Origin: Psychroflexus torquis ATCC 700755
Lineage (GTDB): Bacteria > Bacteroidota > Bacteroidia > Flavobacteriales > Flavobacteriaceae
Length of the DNA: 64,000 nt
Assembly: GCF_000153485.2 (NCBI RefSeq)
Contig: NC_018721.1
Span: 2,170,001-2,234,000 of the forward strand
Direction of reading: 5' to 3'
Shown here: piece by piece, positions 49,109 through 58,813 of the stretch
Layout: every line of letters starts with the position of its first letter
How positions within the stretch are numbered: position 1 is the stretch's first letter
Notes under the pieces: model-generated
Told to the model about the DNA's origin: nothing
The model's database searches: none
Seen by the model: the letters and a program-made list of their open reading frames with translations, nothing else
Program-made: the position numbers and the translations under genes

Positions 49109-50056
49109 ATGAAGAGAGTCTTGGAAGACGAATTGATAAGTTTGGCGGAACGGATATTGAAGCTTAAAAACCGAGCAGACATTCATCAGCTGAAGAGGGA
49201 AACTGCTGTTCTATATGAGAAACTCAGTATTTTAGCATTTGCTGAATTACATTTTGGAGGTCTTAAATCTGATATCTCTAAAACAGAATTTAAGGAAGTT
49301 TTCTCCCAGCAATTTAGTGATATTGATGAAGACAGCGGGCATTACAAAACGCCTGATGGAATGGATTATAATCCAGATCCCATTTCTGAACCTAATACTG
49401 AGAAAATTAAAGATATCGTTTCACAAATGCCCCCCGAGTCTGAACAAGTAGATTTACTATTAGCTGAATTAGAAAAATTAAGAAATCAGCACCAATCCAA
49501 AACGAAAGCATCTTCAGAAGAAAAAGATAAACCCACGGAACAAGAAACTTCAACTAAAGATTTTGGAAAACCCAAAGAAAATAACCCAACTGAAGATGAT
49601 TTTAAAAGTTTTGGAGTTCACTTTGACGATCTACCAGATTTTGAGCCTAAGACAAATGATCCAGAAGAGCCAACATCATCAGTTCAAGAACACAAAGAGT
49701 TTAAGGACACCTCTCTAACCACTCCTCGGGAGCCAGCACCAAAAACAGAGTCTGCTCCGCCAGAGGGAGTTCAATCCAATTTGAACTTTAGTCATAAAGA
49801 CAAACGCTCTTTAAACGACAAGTTGAAAAAAGGGATTAAAATAGGTCTTAACGATAAGATAGCTTTTACCAAACATCTTTTTGGAGGAATTACCGATGAT
49901 TATAACCGAGTTCTTTCTCAATTGAATACCATGCAGTCTTATGAGGAGGTGAGAAACTTCATTCAACAGCATATCAAACCAGATTACAATTACTGGGAAG
50001 GGAAGGATGTTTTTGAAGCGAGGTTTATGGAAATTGTAGAACGAAAATTCGAATAA
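49109..50056 (+). CDS. Conserved acidic protein of unknown function
   Basis: A 315-residue cytoplasmic protein. An N-terminal helical part (1 to about 65: LISLAERILKLKNRADIHQL) and a C-terminal helical part (about 235-315: LNDKLKKGIKIGLNDKIAFTKHLFGG ... ARFMEIVERKFE) flank a low-complexity, Pro/Glu/Ser-rich linker (about 75-225). The layout is seen next to rsmI in flavobacteria; function not known to me. Two bases separate it from rsmI, so it is co-transcribed. Confidence 0.75.
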   Translation: MKRVLEDELISLAERILKLKNRADIHQLKRETAVLYEKLSILAFAELHFGGLKSDISKTEFKEVFSQQFSDIDEDSGHYKTPDGMDYNPDPISEPNTEKIKDIVSQMPPESEQVDLLLAELEKLRNQHQSKTKASSEEKDKPTEQETSTKDFGKPKENNPTEDDFKSFGVHFDDLPDFEPKTNDPEEPTSSVQEHKEFKDTSLTTPREPAPKTESAPPEGVQSNLNFSHKDKRSLNDKLKKGIKIGLNDKIAFTKHLFGGITDDYNRVLSQLNTMQSYEEVRNFIQQHIKPDYNYWEGKDVFEARFMEIVERKFE

Positions 50057-50058
50057 GA

Positions 50059-50739
50059 ATGGCCAAATTATACTTAGTCCCTACACCCATCGGAAACCTT
50101 GGAGATATGACTTTTAGAGCTGTAGAAGTGCTGAAGTCGGTGAATGTTATTCTTGCAGAAGATACCCGAGTTAGCGGAATTCTGCTTAAGCATTATGAGA
50201 TAGACACTCCGATGCAAAGTTACCACCAACACAATGAACATAGTATGACGGAGTCTGTGGTGAAACAGATTAAAAGAGGAAGAGAAACGGCTATTATCAC
50301 CGATGCAGGTACCCCTGGAATTTCAGATCCTGGATTTTTACTGTCTCGAGCTTGTGCTGCAGAAGGGGTTGAAATCCAATGCCTACCTGGAGCAACTGCT
50401 TTTGTCCCGGCCCTTGTTAACAGCGGATTGCCCAACGATAAATTTGTTTTTGAGGGCTTTTTACCCGCTAAAAAAGGAAGGCAAAAGCGTTTGAAAGCCT
50501 TATCAAGTGAAGATAGAACGATGATTTTCTACGAATCACCTTATAAGATCTTGAAAACCCTCCAGCAATTTACCGAGCATTTTGGATCGGATCGTGAAGT
50601 GTCTATTTCAAGAGAGATTTCCAAAATATATGAAGAGACCTTACACGGTACTTTAGATGAAATGATCGCCCATTTTGATATAAAAAAACCAAAAGGAGAA
50701 TTCGTGATTGTCTTAGCAGGTTCAGGAGTTAAAGTGTAA
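50059..50739 (+). CDS. rsmI: 16S rRNA (cytidine-1402-2'-O)-methyltransferase
   Basis: A 226-residue SAM-dependent methyltransferase of the tetrapyrrole-methylase fold. The diagnostic start KLYLVPTPIGNLGDMTFRA, AEDTRVSG, ITDAGTPGISDPGFLL and IFYESPYKILKTL identify RsmI, which methylates C1402 of 16S rRNA with RsmH. Shorter than the E. coli protein because the C-terminal extension is missing, as usual in Bacteroidota. The gene ends directly at the second repeat array. Confidence 0.95.
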   Translation: MAKLYLVPTPIGNLGDMTFRAVEVLKSVNVILAEDTRVSGILLKHYEIDTPMQSYHQHNEHSMTESVVKQIKRGRETAIITDAGTPGISDPGFLLSRACAAEGVEIQCLPGATAFVPALVNSGLPNDKFVFEGFLPAKKGRQKRLKALSSEDRTMIFYESPYKILKTLQQFTEHFGSDREVSISREISKIYEETLHGTLDEMIAHFDIKKPKGEFVIVLAGSGVKV

Positions 50740-50744
50740 AAAAG

Positions 50745-53030
50745 TCGAATTGTCATTCCGACAGAGAAACTCTTTTGTTTCGACGAGGAATCTCCTTGTC
50801 ATTCCGACAGAGAAACTCTTTTGTTTCGACGAGGAATCTCTTTGTCATTCCGACAGAGAAGTTTTCTTGCTTCGACGAGGAATCTTTTTTTAACTGGGAG
50901 AGATTCTTCATTCGCCAAACGGCTCTTTCAGAATGACAGGGGTCGAATTGTCATTCCAATGATAGAAGTAATCTCGTTGTCATTCCGACAGAGAAGCTTT
51001 TTTGCTTCGACGAGGAATCTCATTGTCATTCCGACAGAGAAGTTCTTTTACTTCGACGAGGAATCTTTTTCAACGGGGATAGATTCTTCAGTCGCCAAAT
51101 AGCTTCTCAGAATGACAGAAAGTCGAATTATCATTCCAATGATAGAAGGAATCTCATTGTCATTCCGACAGAGAAGCTCTTTTGCTTTGACGAGGAATCT
51201 TGCTATTTCCGACATGGATAGATTCTTCATTCGCCAAACGGCTCTTTCAGAATGACAGAAATCTCATTGTCATTCCGACAGAGAAGTTTTTTTACTTCGA
51301 CGAGGAATCTCGTTATTTCCGACATGGATAGATTCTTCAGTCGCCAAACGGCTCTTTCAGAATGACAGAAAGTCGAATTATCATTCCAATGATAGAAGGA
51401 ATCTCGTTGTCATTCCGACAGAGAAACTCTTTTGTTTCGACGAGGAATCTCTTTGTTTTCGACATGATTAGATTCTTCAGTCGCCAAATAGCTCTTTCAG
51501 AATGACAGGGGTCGAATTGTCATTCCAATGATAGAAGGAGTCTCATTGTCATTCCGACAGAGAAGTTTTTTTACTTCGACGAGGAATCTCGTTATTTCCG
51601 ACATGGATAGATTCTTCATTCGCCAAACGGCTCTTTCAGAATGACAGGGTCGACTTGTCATTCCGACGATAGGAGGAATCTCTTTGTCATAAAGTTAATG
51701 AAGCCTTTTGCTTCGACGAGGAATCTCTTTTTAACGGGATAGATTCTTCAGTCGCCAAATAGCTCGTTCAGAATGACAGAAAGTCGAATTGTCATTCCAA
51801 TGATAGAAGTTATCTATTTGTCATTCCGACAGAGAAGTTCTTTTGCTTCGACGAGGAATCTTTTTCAACTGGGATAGATTCTTCATTCGCCAAATGGCTC
51901 GTTCAGAATGACAGGGGTTGAATTGTCATTCCGACAGAGAAGCTTTTTTCTTCGACGAGGAATCTCGTTATTTCCGACATGGATAGATTCTTCATTCGCC
52001 AAACGGCTCTTTCAGAATGACATGGATTGGATTGTCATTCCGACAGAGAAGTTTTTTTACTTCGACGAGGAATCTTTTTTTAACTGGGATAGATTCTTCA
52101 GTCGCCAAATAGCTCCTTCAGAATGACATGGATTGGATTGTCATTCCGACAGAGAAGTTTTCTTGCTTCGACGAGGAATCTCATTGTTTTGGACATGGAG
52201 AGATTCTTCAGTCGCCAAATAGCTCCTTCAGAATGACAGAAAGTCGACTTGTCATTCCAATGATAGAAGTAATCTCATTGTCATTCCGACAGAGAAGCCT
52301 TTTTCTTCGACGAGGTGTCTTTTTGTTTTGGACATGGAGAGATTCTTCAGTCGCCAAACGGCTCCTTCAGAATGACAGGGGTCGAATTGTCATTCCAACT
52401 ATAGAAGGAATCTCGTTGTCATTCCGACAGAGAAGTTTTTTACTTTGACGAGGAATCTTTTTTTAACTGGGATAGATTCTTCAGTCGCCAAATAGCTCTT
52501 TCAGAATGACAGGTTCGACTTGTCATTCCGACAGAGAAGTTCTTTTGCTTGGACTAGGAATCCCTTTTTAACTGGGAGAGATTCTTCAGTTGCCAAACGG
52601 CTCCTTCAGAATGACAGGGGTTGAATTGTGATTCCGACAGAGAAGTTTTTTTACTTCGACGAGGAATCTTTTTTTAACTGGGATAGATTCTTCAGTCGCC
52701 AAATAGCTTCTCAGAATGACAGAAAGTCGAATTATCATTCCAATGATAGAAGTTATCTATTTGTCATTCCGACAGAGAAGTTCTTTTGCTTGGACTAGGA
52801 ATCCCTTTTTAACTGGGAGAGATTCTTCAGTCGCCAAATGGCTCTTTCAGAATGACAGAAAGTCGAATTATCATTCCAATGATAGAAGTTATCTATTTGT
52901 CATTTCGACGGAAAAGTTTTTCACTTAAACGAGGAATTTTTTTGTTTTGGACATGATTAGATTCTTCAGTCGCCAAAAAAAAAAGGCTCTTTCAGAATGA
53001 CATAGAGTCACCAAAAAGAACCTTTAAAAT
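50745..53030. repeat. Array of about 20 inverted-repeat units
   Basis: Between rsmI and pyk. The dominant unit is TTGTCATTCCGACAGAGAAG, a T-rich linker, TTCGACGAGGAATCT, then AGATTCTTCAGTCGCCAAA, GGCTCTTTCAGAATGACAG, with an additional TTGTCATTCCAATGATAGAA module in several units. I count about 20 GACGAGG-type left halves and about 17 right halves; spacing is 100-150 bases. The right half reversed reads CTGTCATTCTGAAAGAG...CGACTGAAGAATCT, so each unit is an inverted pair. Short frames inside are repeat products and not genes. Confidence 0.93.
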
Positions 53031-53046
53031 AATAAAATTTTAAGCT

Positions 53047-54477
53047 TTAGCTAATTTCTGAAATTCTCAACGTATTTACCATACCCTTAGCTTCAATCGG
53101 CATAGCTGCAAGATTGATGGTAAAGTCTCCTTTTTCCAAATAGCCTTTCTGTTTGGCTATATTATTAATATCGTCTATGGTCACATCGGTACTATCAAAC
53201 TTATCATAGAAAAAAGCTTTCACTCCCCATAACAGACTAAGTTGTGTTAGAATACGCTTGTTGGAAGTAAAGGCCAAAACATGAGAAGCGGGTCTCCAAG
53301 CCGAGATTTGGAAAGCTGTATAACCAGAATTGGTCAAGGTGCAAATGGCACTTGCATCAATTTCGTTAGCCATCAAAGCAGCGTGATAACAGATAGATTT
53401 TGTCATATATCTTTTCGTTTTGATTTGTGGGGCTTCTTGCGGAACATTAATCAGTGGCGAATTTTCTACGCTTTTTAAGATTTGAGACATTTTCTGTATA
53501 ACTTGTACAGGATACTTTCCTACCGAAGTTTCTCCAGACAACATCACTGCATCAGCACCATCCATCACAGAGTTAGCTACATCATTTACTTCAGCTCGTG
53601 TTGGAGTAAGGCTATCAATCATTGTCTCCATCATTTGAGTGGCAATAATAACCGGGATTCTGGCTTGCTTGGCTTTAAGAACGAGTTGTTTTTGGATAAG
53701 CGGCACTTCGTGAGCAGGAACTTCTACTCCAAGATCACCACGAGCGACCATCAATCCATCGCAGTAGGCAATAATTTTATCTATATTCTTTACCCCTTCA
53801 GGTTTTTCTATTTTAGAAATAATAGGAATTTTGTGCTTACTGTGTTTTTTAATCAACTTCTGAAGTTGTTTTAGATCACTTGCAAACCTTACAAAAGATA
53901 AAGCCATCCAGTCTACTTGAAGCTCACAGGCGAAAATGGCATCTTTAACATCTTTTTCGGTAAGTGCAGGCAGTGAAATATTCGTATTTGGAAGGTTCAC
54001 ACCTTTGCGAGAACGAAGAGAGCCTCCTTGGATTACTTTGGTTTTGACTTCACTTTTTCTATCGGTGGTTAGCACTTCAAAGATCAACTTCCCGTCATCC
54101 AATAGAATTTGTTCACCTGGATTAACATCTTGAGGGAAGGTATCATAATTCATGAATACCCGACTTTTAGTACCTTCAAACTCTTTGCCAGTCGCAAATA
54201 TGATTTCATCACCAGTCTCAACAACCACTTCATCTTTCATAATCCCAACACGAAGTTTAGGACCTTGTAAATCACCAAGAATTCCAGCATTATAACCGTA
54301 CTCGTCGTTGAGGTCTCTAATCATTTTTACACGCTCCCTTACATCATCGTGATCTGCATGTGAAAAATTGATTCTAAAAATATTGACACCAGCATCTAGC
54401 ATGTCCTTAAGAACTTCTTTTTTGCTAGTGGCTGGCCCTAGTGTTGATACTATCTTTGTTTTCTTTGATGTTTTCAT
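53047..54477 (-). CDS. pyk: Pyruvate kinase
   Basis: A 476-residue glycolytic enzyme making pyruvate and ATP from phosphoenolpyruvate. Conserved blocks: TKIVSTLGPATSKKEVL with the substrate-binding RINFSHA, ISKIEKPEGVKNID with the catalytic lysine, MVARGDLGVEVP for metal/phosphate binding, and IPVIIATQMMETM. A short C-terminal domain follows, so the effector site may be reduced. Its ATG overlaps the preceding stop (TAATG), so it is coupled to the IPExxxVDY gene. The downstream side runs into repeat array 2. Confidence 0.96.
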   Translation of the reverse strand: MKTSKKTKIVSTLGPATSKKEVLKDMLDAGVNIFRINFSHADHDDVRERVKMIRDLNDEYGYNAGILGDLQGPKLRVGIMKDEVVVETGDEIIFATGKEFEGTKSRVFMNYDTFPQDVNPGEQILLDDGKLIFEVLTTDRKSEVKTKVIQGGSLRSRKGVNLPNTNISLPALTEKDVKDAIFACELQVDWMALSFVRFASDLKQLQKLIKKHSKHKIPIISKIEKPEGVKNIDKIIAYCDGLMVARGDLGVEVPAHEVPLIQKQLVLKAKQARIPVIIATQMMETMIDSLTPTRAEVNDVANSVMDGADAVMLSGETSVGKYPVQVIQKMSQILKSVENSPLINVPQEAPQIKTKRYMTKSICYHAALMANEIDASAICTLTNSGYTAFQISAWRPASHVLAFTSNKRILTQLSLLWGVKAFFYDKFDSTDVTIDDINNIAKQKGYLEKGDFTINLAAMPIEAKGMVNTLRISEIS

Positions 54478-54959
54478 TACTCTAAAATTAAGTGTTCTGG
54501 GTATTTTATTTTCTTAGATTCAATAGCATAAGCCATTGAAATTTGTTTTATGCTTGACAGTTTATCGATGATAATTTGAGGATTAAAAATATTGAGTTCA
54601 TCATTAATCTTCATTAAGTAATCAACTTGCTTATGGTCCTTCAATAAATACTCTACTTGGACTAAATCTTCTTCAGTAAACAAGTTGCTCGATGGAACAT
54701 CTATATAGTGGTCGTTTACTTTATTACATATCAAAAAGGACTTTGTATCCCATTCTTGATTAAAATATTCAAATATTGGGAAGCTAACTATTTTGGAAGT
54801 TAACTTCAAATCCAAGTCCTTTTCCATTCTATTAAAACTAATATCAAGTTTAGAATTAATAAGGTATGCTATCCTATGTGGTTCCAACTGCGAGTGAATA
54901 CCAATCAATTTGTAATCGTAAATATCAAAGTCAGATAAACAGATCTTTTTCTTTTTCAT
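54477..54959 (-). CDS. IPExxxVDY-family protein
   Basis: A 160-residue small protein. SDFDIYDYKLIGIHSQLEPHRIAYLINS at the start and YLLKDHKQVDYLMKIND near 110-125 (KxxDYLMKI) fit the Bacteroidota family named IPExxxVDY, usually beside pyk and rnc as here. The function is unknown to me; it has no signal peptide. Its stop overlaps pyk (TAATG), suggesting a joint transcript. A TATATTTA box upstream (about 55013) is a weak promoter candidate. Confidence 0.75.
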   Translation of the reverse strand: MKKKKICLSDFDIYDYKLIGIHSQLEPHRIAYLINSKLDISFNRMEKDLDLKLTSKIVSFPIFEYFNQEWDTKSFLICNKVNDHYIDVPSSNLFTEEDLVQVEYLLKDHKQVDYLMKINDELNIFNPQIIIDKLSSIKQISMAYAIESKKIKYPEHLILE

Positions 54960-55095
54960 GACTTTAAATAAATTCGATCAAGCTCATTTCAGGATTAGAC
55001 TACTTGTAAATATATGAAACAAAACAAGATGCATCATTCCTATTCGGATTTATTCCAAAATGTGCACTAAAGAAAACGTTTTCGTGGAAAGATTT

Positions 55096-55833
55096 TTAAG
55101 ATCTAATTTCGTTTTGGAAAGAAAAGTAAGCCCGCTGTGAAGCCTTTTCTTCGGCCCTTTTCTTAGAAGTTTCCCTAGCTTTTCCAGAGATTTCGTTATT
55201 GATAATCAGTTTAACGGCAAAATGTTTTTCTTCATCTTTACCAAAGTCATCTTCAATTACAAATTCAAAGGGGAATTTGTTTTTTTGACACCATTCGATC
55301 ATTAGGCTTTTATAGCTCATCACTCGTTTTTCAAGTTTTGCTAAATCCACATCTTCTCGAATCACTTTTTTATAAATAAAAGCTTCGCAGTCTTTGAAAC
55401 CCTTGTCTACATAAATAGCTCCAATTAGAGCTTCAAATAAGTTTCCATTGATGTTTTTACCCATTTTTTCAACAGGAATTTCGGATAAAGTAAGGTCTGC
55501 AAGGTCGAAGCTTTCCCCTAGTAAATTAAGGTTTTTCCGGCTCACGATTTTAGATCGCATCTTGGTGAGGTACCCCTCATCCCCATGTGGAGCATTTTCA
55601 AAGAGATAGGTAGATATGACAGCGCCGAGAATAGAGTCTCCTAAAAACTCTAAACGCTCATAGCTTATAAATTTTCCTTCATCGTCTTTGAGCTTAAGAG
55701 AAGAGTGAGTAAAGGCTTGCTTATAAATGGATAAACTTTTGTGTTTAACCTTTATAATGCGTTGTATCTTTTTAAAAAAAATCCCGTTTCTATGTGAACG
55801 GGATTCGCTTAATATTTGTTTAAAAAATCTCAT
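55096..55833 (-). CDS. rnc: Ribonuclease III
   Basis: A 245-residue double-strand RNA endonuclease. The signature ERLEFLGDSILGAVIS (59-74) contains the catalytic E62 and D66; D140s/E-type second-site residues appear in LFEALIGAIYVDKG. The C-terminal dsRNA-binding domain (about 165-240, YKSLMIEWCQKNKFPFEFV ... KKRAEEKASQRAY) is complete. Probably third in the acpP-fabF-rnc transcript, with 14 bases to fabF. Confidence 0.95.
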   Translation of the reverse strand: MRFFKQILSESRSHRNGIFFKKIQRIIKVKHKSLSIYKQAFTHSSLKLKDDEGKFISYERLEFLGDSILGAVISTYLFENAPHGDEGYLTKMRSKIVSRKNLNLLGESFDLADLTLSEIPVEKMGKNINGNLFEALIGAIYVDKGFKDCEAFIYKKVIREDVDLAKLEKRVMSYKSLMIEWCQKNKFPFEFVIEDDFGKDEEKHFAVKLIINNEISGKARETSKKRAEEKASQRAYFSFQNEIRS

Positions 55834-55847
55834 TCAAAACGAATAAC

Positions 55848-57101
55848 TTAATCATCCATACTTTTAAAAGCGACACAAGCATTATGCCCTCCAAACCCAA
55901 ACGTATTGCTCATAGCGACTTTGATTTTTCGTTCTTGAGGTTTATTCAACGTCAAGTTCAATTCAGAGTCGATATTTTCATCTGGCGTTTCATGATTTAT
56001 CGTTGGTGGAACAAGGCTGTTCTGCATTGCTAAAATAGAAGCAATCGCTTCAACAGCTCCAGCTGCTCCAAGTAAATGACCAGTCATGGATTTTGTAGAG
56101 TTAATGTTGATATTTTTGGCATGATCTCCAAAAACATGCTTGATAGCTTTTAGTTCTGCAACATCACCTAAAGGTGTAGAGGTACCATGAGTATTTATGG
56201 TATCTACATCTTCTGGCTTGAGGCCAGAATTCTCTAAGCAATTCTTCATCACGGCAATAACACCAATTCCTTCCGGATGAGGGGCCGTCATGTGGTAAGC
56301 ATCAGAGGACATTCCTCCTCCAACAACTTCAGCATAAATCTTTGCTCCTCTAGCTTTAGCGTGTTCATACTCTTCAAGAATAAGAGCACCACCACCTTCG
56401 CCAAGAACAAACCCATCTCTGTTGGCATCAAAAGGACGTGAAGCTTTTTGAGGATCATCATTTCTAGTAGAAAGGGCATGCATAGAATTAAATCCACCCA
56501 TACCAGCTTGAGTAACTGCTGCTTCACTACCTCCAGTAACCATAATATCGCTGTATCCTAAACGGATATAATTTAAAGCATCTATCATAGCATTAGCCGA
56601 CGATGCACAAGCTGAAACTGTCGCGTAATTAGGACCCATAAATCCATGCTTAATAGAAATATTTCCCGGAGCGATGTCCGCGATCATTTTTGGTATGAAG
56701 AAGGGGTTAAAACGCGGAGTACCATCGCCATTTGCAAAATTGATAACTTCATTTTGAAAAGTTTCCAGTCCGCCAATTCCAGCACCCCAGATGACACCAA
56801 TTCGATATTTATCTACGACATTAAGATCTACTCCTGAGTCTAAAATAGCTTCATCTGAAGCGACTAAGGCATACTGAGCAAATCTATCCAATCGTCTTAC
56901 TTCTTTTCTATCGAAATAATCTTTGGCATCAAAATTTTTTATTTCACAAGCGAATTTTGTTTTGAAAAGGCTAGTGTCAAAGTAAGTTATAGGCGCAGCA
57001 CCGCTCTTGCCGTGCTTTAATCCTTCCCAATACTCTGATATATTATTTCCAATAGGCGTTAGAGCGCCTAAACCAGTAACTACAACTCGCTTTAATTCCA
57101 T
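55848..57101 (-). CDS. fabF: 3-oxoacyl-[acyl-carrier-protein] synthase II
   Basis: A 417-residue condensing enzyme of fatty-acid elongation. The active-site Cys is C165 in TVSACASSANAM; the two histidines lie in NTHGTSTPLGD and SMTGHLLGAAGAVEA, and GFGGHNACVAFK is the C-terminal glycine-rich loop. Sixteen bases downstream of acpP and 14 upstream of rnc, the usual bacterial cluster. Confidence 0.97.
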   Translation of the reverse strand: MELKRVVVTGLGALTPIGNNISEYWEGLKHGKSGAAPITYFDTSLFKTKFACEIKNFDAKDYFDRKEVRRLDRFAQYALVASDEAILDSGVDLNVVDKYRIGVIWGAGIGGLETFQNEVINFANGDGTPRFNPFFIPKMIADIAPGNISIKHGFMGPNYATVSACASSANAMIDALNYIRLGYSDIMVTGGSEAAVTQAGMGGFNSMHALSTRNDDPQKASRPFDANRDGFVLGEGGGALILEEYEHAKARGAKIYAEVVGGGMSSDAYHMTAPHPEGIGVIAVMKNCLENSGLKPEDVDTINTHGTSTPLGDVAELKAIKHVFGDHAKNININSTKSMTGHLLGAAGAVEAIASILAMQNSLVPPTINHETPDENIDSELNLTLNKPQERKIKVAMSNTFGFGGHNACVAFKSMDD

Positions 57102-57117
57102 GAAATAAGACTATTTT

Positions 57118-57354
57118 TTATTTTTTAGCTTCTTCAATATATGAAGTCGCTTGACCAACTGTTGAAATATTTTCAGCTTGATCATCAGGTATCTGGATGT
57201 CAAATTCTTTTTCAAACTCCATAATGAGCTCTACAGTATCCAAAGAATCTGCTCCTAAATCGTTTGTGAAGCTAGCTTCTGTAACCACTTCGTTTTCGTC
57301 AACGCCTAATTTATCAACGATAATGGCTTTTACTCTTGATGCAATGTCTGACAT
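57118..57354 (-). CDS. acpP: Acyl carrier protein
   Basis: A 78-residue acidic helical protein that carries acyl chains on a phosphopantetheine arm attached to S37 in [10 protein letters not shown]. Length and sequence are those of fatty-acid ACP. First gene of the acpP-fabF-rnc unit with a well-formed promoter upstream. Confidence 0.98.
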   Translation of the reverse strand: MSDIASRVKAIIVDKLGVDENEVVTEASFTNDLGADSLDTVELIMEFEKEFDIQIPDDQAENISTVGQATSYIEEAKK

Positions 57355-57385
57355 GATTCTATTTTTTATATTTAATTTCAGTTGG

Positions 57386-57414
57386 CAAAAATAAAAAACT
57401 TTAGTTTAAAACAA
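57386..57414 (-). promoter_or_regulatory. Promoter of acpP-fabF-rnc
   Basis: Minus-strand TTG (57414-57412), 18 bases, TATTTTTG (57393-57386). Fits both consensus elements; 31 bases before the ATG. Confidence 0.75.
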
Positions 57415-57464
57415 GTTTTAAAGATGAAAATGTGTTTAAATTTACGTAATAATATTTTATAATA

Positions 57465-57472
57465 TAGATTTG
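57465..57472 (+). promoter_or_regulatory. -7 box of purN
   Basis: TAGATTTG, exact consensus, 34 bases before the purN ATG. No TTG at -33; the upstream region is AT-rich. Confidence 0.5.
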
Positions 57473-57506
57473 AAATGTTTAAGTTTTCAAATTCAATCGT
57501 TTAAAA

Positions 57507-58094
57507 ATGGAAAATTCAAAATCAATACCTGTCAAAAAGATCATAGTATTTGCCTCTGGAAATGGAACTAATGCCATAAATATATATCATCATTTTAGGG
57601 AAAATCCCAATGTAGAGGTGTCCCATATCTTATCCAATAATAAGAAATCCAAAGTTTTGAGAAGAGCTCACGATCTGGGAATAAAATGTATACATTTTGA
57701 AAAGGAAGATCTATACGACTCTGAAAGTTTACTGGACGTGGTCAAAGATATACAACCTAGTTTAATCGTACTCGCGGGCTTTTTATTGAAAATACCCTCT
57801 CCATTCTTGTTTCATTTTCCAGATAAGATTATTAACATCCACCCTTCTTTATTGCCAAAATACGGAGGAGAAGGTATGTATGGGAGTCGAGTTTTTAAAA
57901 AAATACTCAAAAACAAAGAAGTAGAAAGTGGCGTTACTATTCATTATGTAAATGCAAACTATGATGAGGGGGAAATCATTGCACAGTTTAAAACAGCACT
58001 TGAGAATAATGAGGATGTAAATAGCTTGGAAGAAAAAATTCATGAACTTGAGTATATTCACTATCCTAAAGTTATAGAAGATTTACTTAAATAG
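57507..58094 (+). CDS. purN: Phosphoribosylglycinamide formyltransferase
   Basis: A 195-residue enzyme that transfers a formyl group from 10-formyl-THF to GAR in purine synthesis. The catalytic triad is N110 and H112 in INIHPSLLP and the Asp in NYDEGEIIAQ. IVFASGNGTNA binds phosphate. Divergent from acpP; two bases before the RNase H gene. Confidence 0.95.
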   Translation: MENSKSIPVKKIIVFASGNGTNAINIYHHFRENPNVEVSHILSNNKKSKVLRRAHDLGIKCIHFEKEDLYDSESLLDVVKDIQPSLIVLAGFLLKIPSPFLFHFPDKIINIHPSLLPKYGGEGMYGSRVFKKILKNKEVESGVTIHYVNANYDEGEIIAQFKTALENNEDVNSLEEKIHELEYIHYPKVIEDLLK

Positions 58095-58096
58095 CT

Positions 58097-58717
58097 ATGG
58101 GCAAATCGTCTAAGTTTTATGTCGTTTGGGAAGGTTATGAGCCAGGAATTTATACGTCTTGGCAGGATTGCAAACTAAAAATCCAAAACTATCCAAACGC
58201 AAAGTATAAGTCCTTTGCTTCATTGCCTGAGGCTAAAGACGCCTATACTACGGGTTTTTTCAACTACAAGAAGCAACAAAAACAAGCACCGAAGTTACTA
58301 AGTACTGAAGGTATTGAATGGAATTCTATAGCAGTAGATGCAGCTTCGAGCGGTAATCCCGGTAAAATGGAATACCGCGGCGTGGTGACCAAAACCAAAC
58401 AGGTGCTTTTTAACATGGGTCCTTTTCCAAATGGGACCAATAATATAGGTGAGTTTTTAGCCTTGGTTCATGGTTTGGCATTTTTAAAATCAAAAAAAAG
58501 CGATCTACCTATCTACACAGATTCCAAAATTGCAATGTCTTGGATTCGGCAAAAAAAGTGCAAGACTAAACTTAAGCCTAATTCTAAGAATGCAGAGTTG
58601 TTTGAATTGGTAAAACGGGCGGAAGTGTGGTTAACCAAAAACTCGATCAATCGACCTGTTTTAAAATGGGAAACTAAATCTTGGGGTGAAATACCTGCTG
58701 ATTTTGGGAGAAAGTAA
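58097..58717 (+). CDS. rnhA: Ribonuclease H with N-terminal viroplasmin-like domain
   Basis: A 206-residue protein. The N-terminal 50 residues (KFYVVWEGYEPGIYTSWQDCKLKI ... YKSFASLPEAKDAY) are the hybrid-binding/viroplasmin-like domain of eukaryotic RNase H1. The catalytic domain has D81 (VDAASSGNPG), E119 (NNIGEFLAL), D142 (IYTDSKIA) and D202 (PADFGRK). It degrades RNA in RNA-DNA hybrids. It follows purN by two bases. Confidence 0.93.
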   Translation: MGKSSKFYVVWEGYEPGIYTSWQDCKLKIQNYPNAKYKSFASLPEAKDAYTTGFFNYKKQQKQAPKLLSTEGIEWNSIAVDAASSGNPGKMEYRGVVTKTKQVLFNMGPFPNGTNNIGEFLALVHGLAFLKSKKSDLPIYTDSKIAMSWIRQKKCKTKLKPNSKNAELFELVKRAEVWLTKNSINRPVLKWETKSWGEIPADFGRK

Positions 58718-58786
58718 GGGTCTAATGAGATATTGATAACTCAAATCCATTCCCTTAAAATCATGAGAGGATTCTATAAGAAAACC

Positions 58787-58794
58787 TATATTTG
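58787..58794 (+). promoter_or_regulatory. -7 box of the PfkB kinase gene
   Basis: TATATTTG, exact consensus, 19 bases before ATG 58814. It supports the shorter start, since a TTG-initiated frame from 58733 would read through the promoter. Confidence 0.5.
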
Positions 58795-58813
58795 CAAAAA
58801 AAATAAAATCAGG

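Noticed and set aside
50821..52928. Four short open frames rich in Phe, Arg and Ser
   Set aside because: They are translations of the repeat units of array 2 (recurrent SFRQRSFF-type peptides) and have no independent support.
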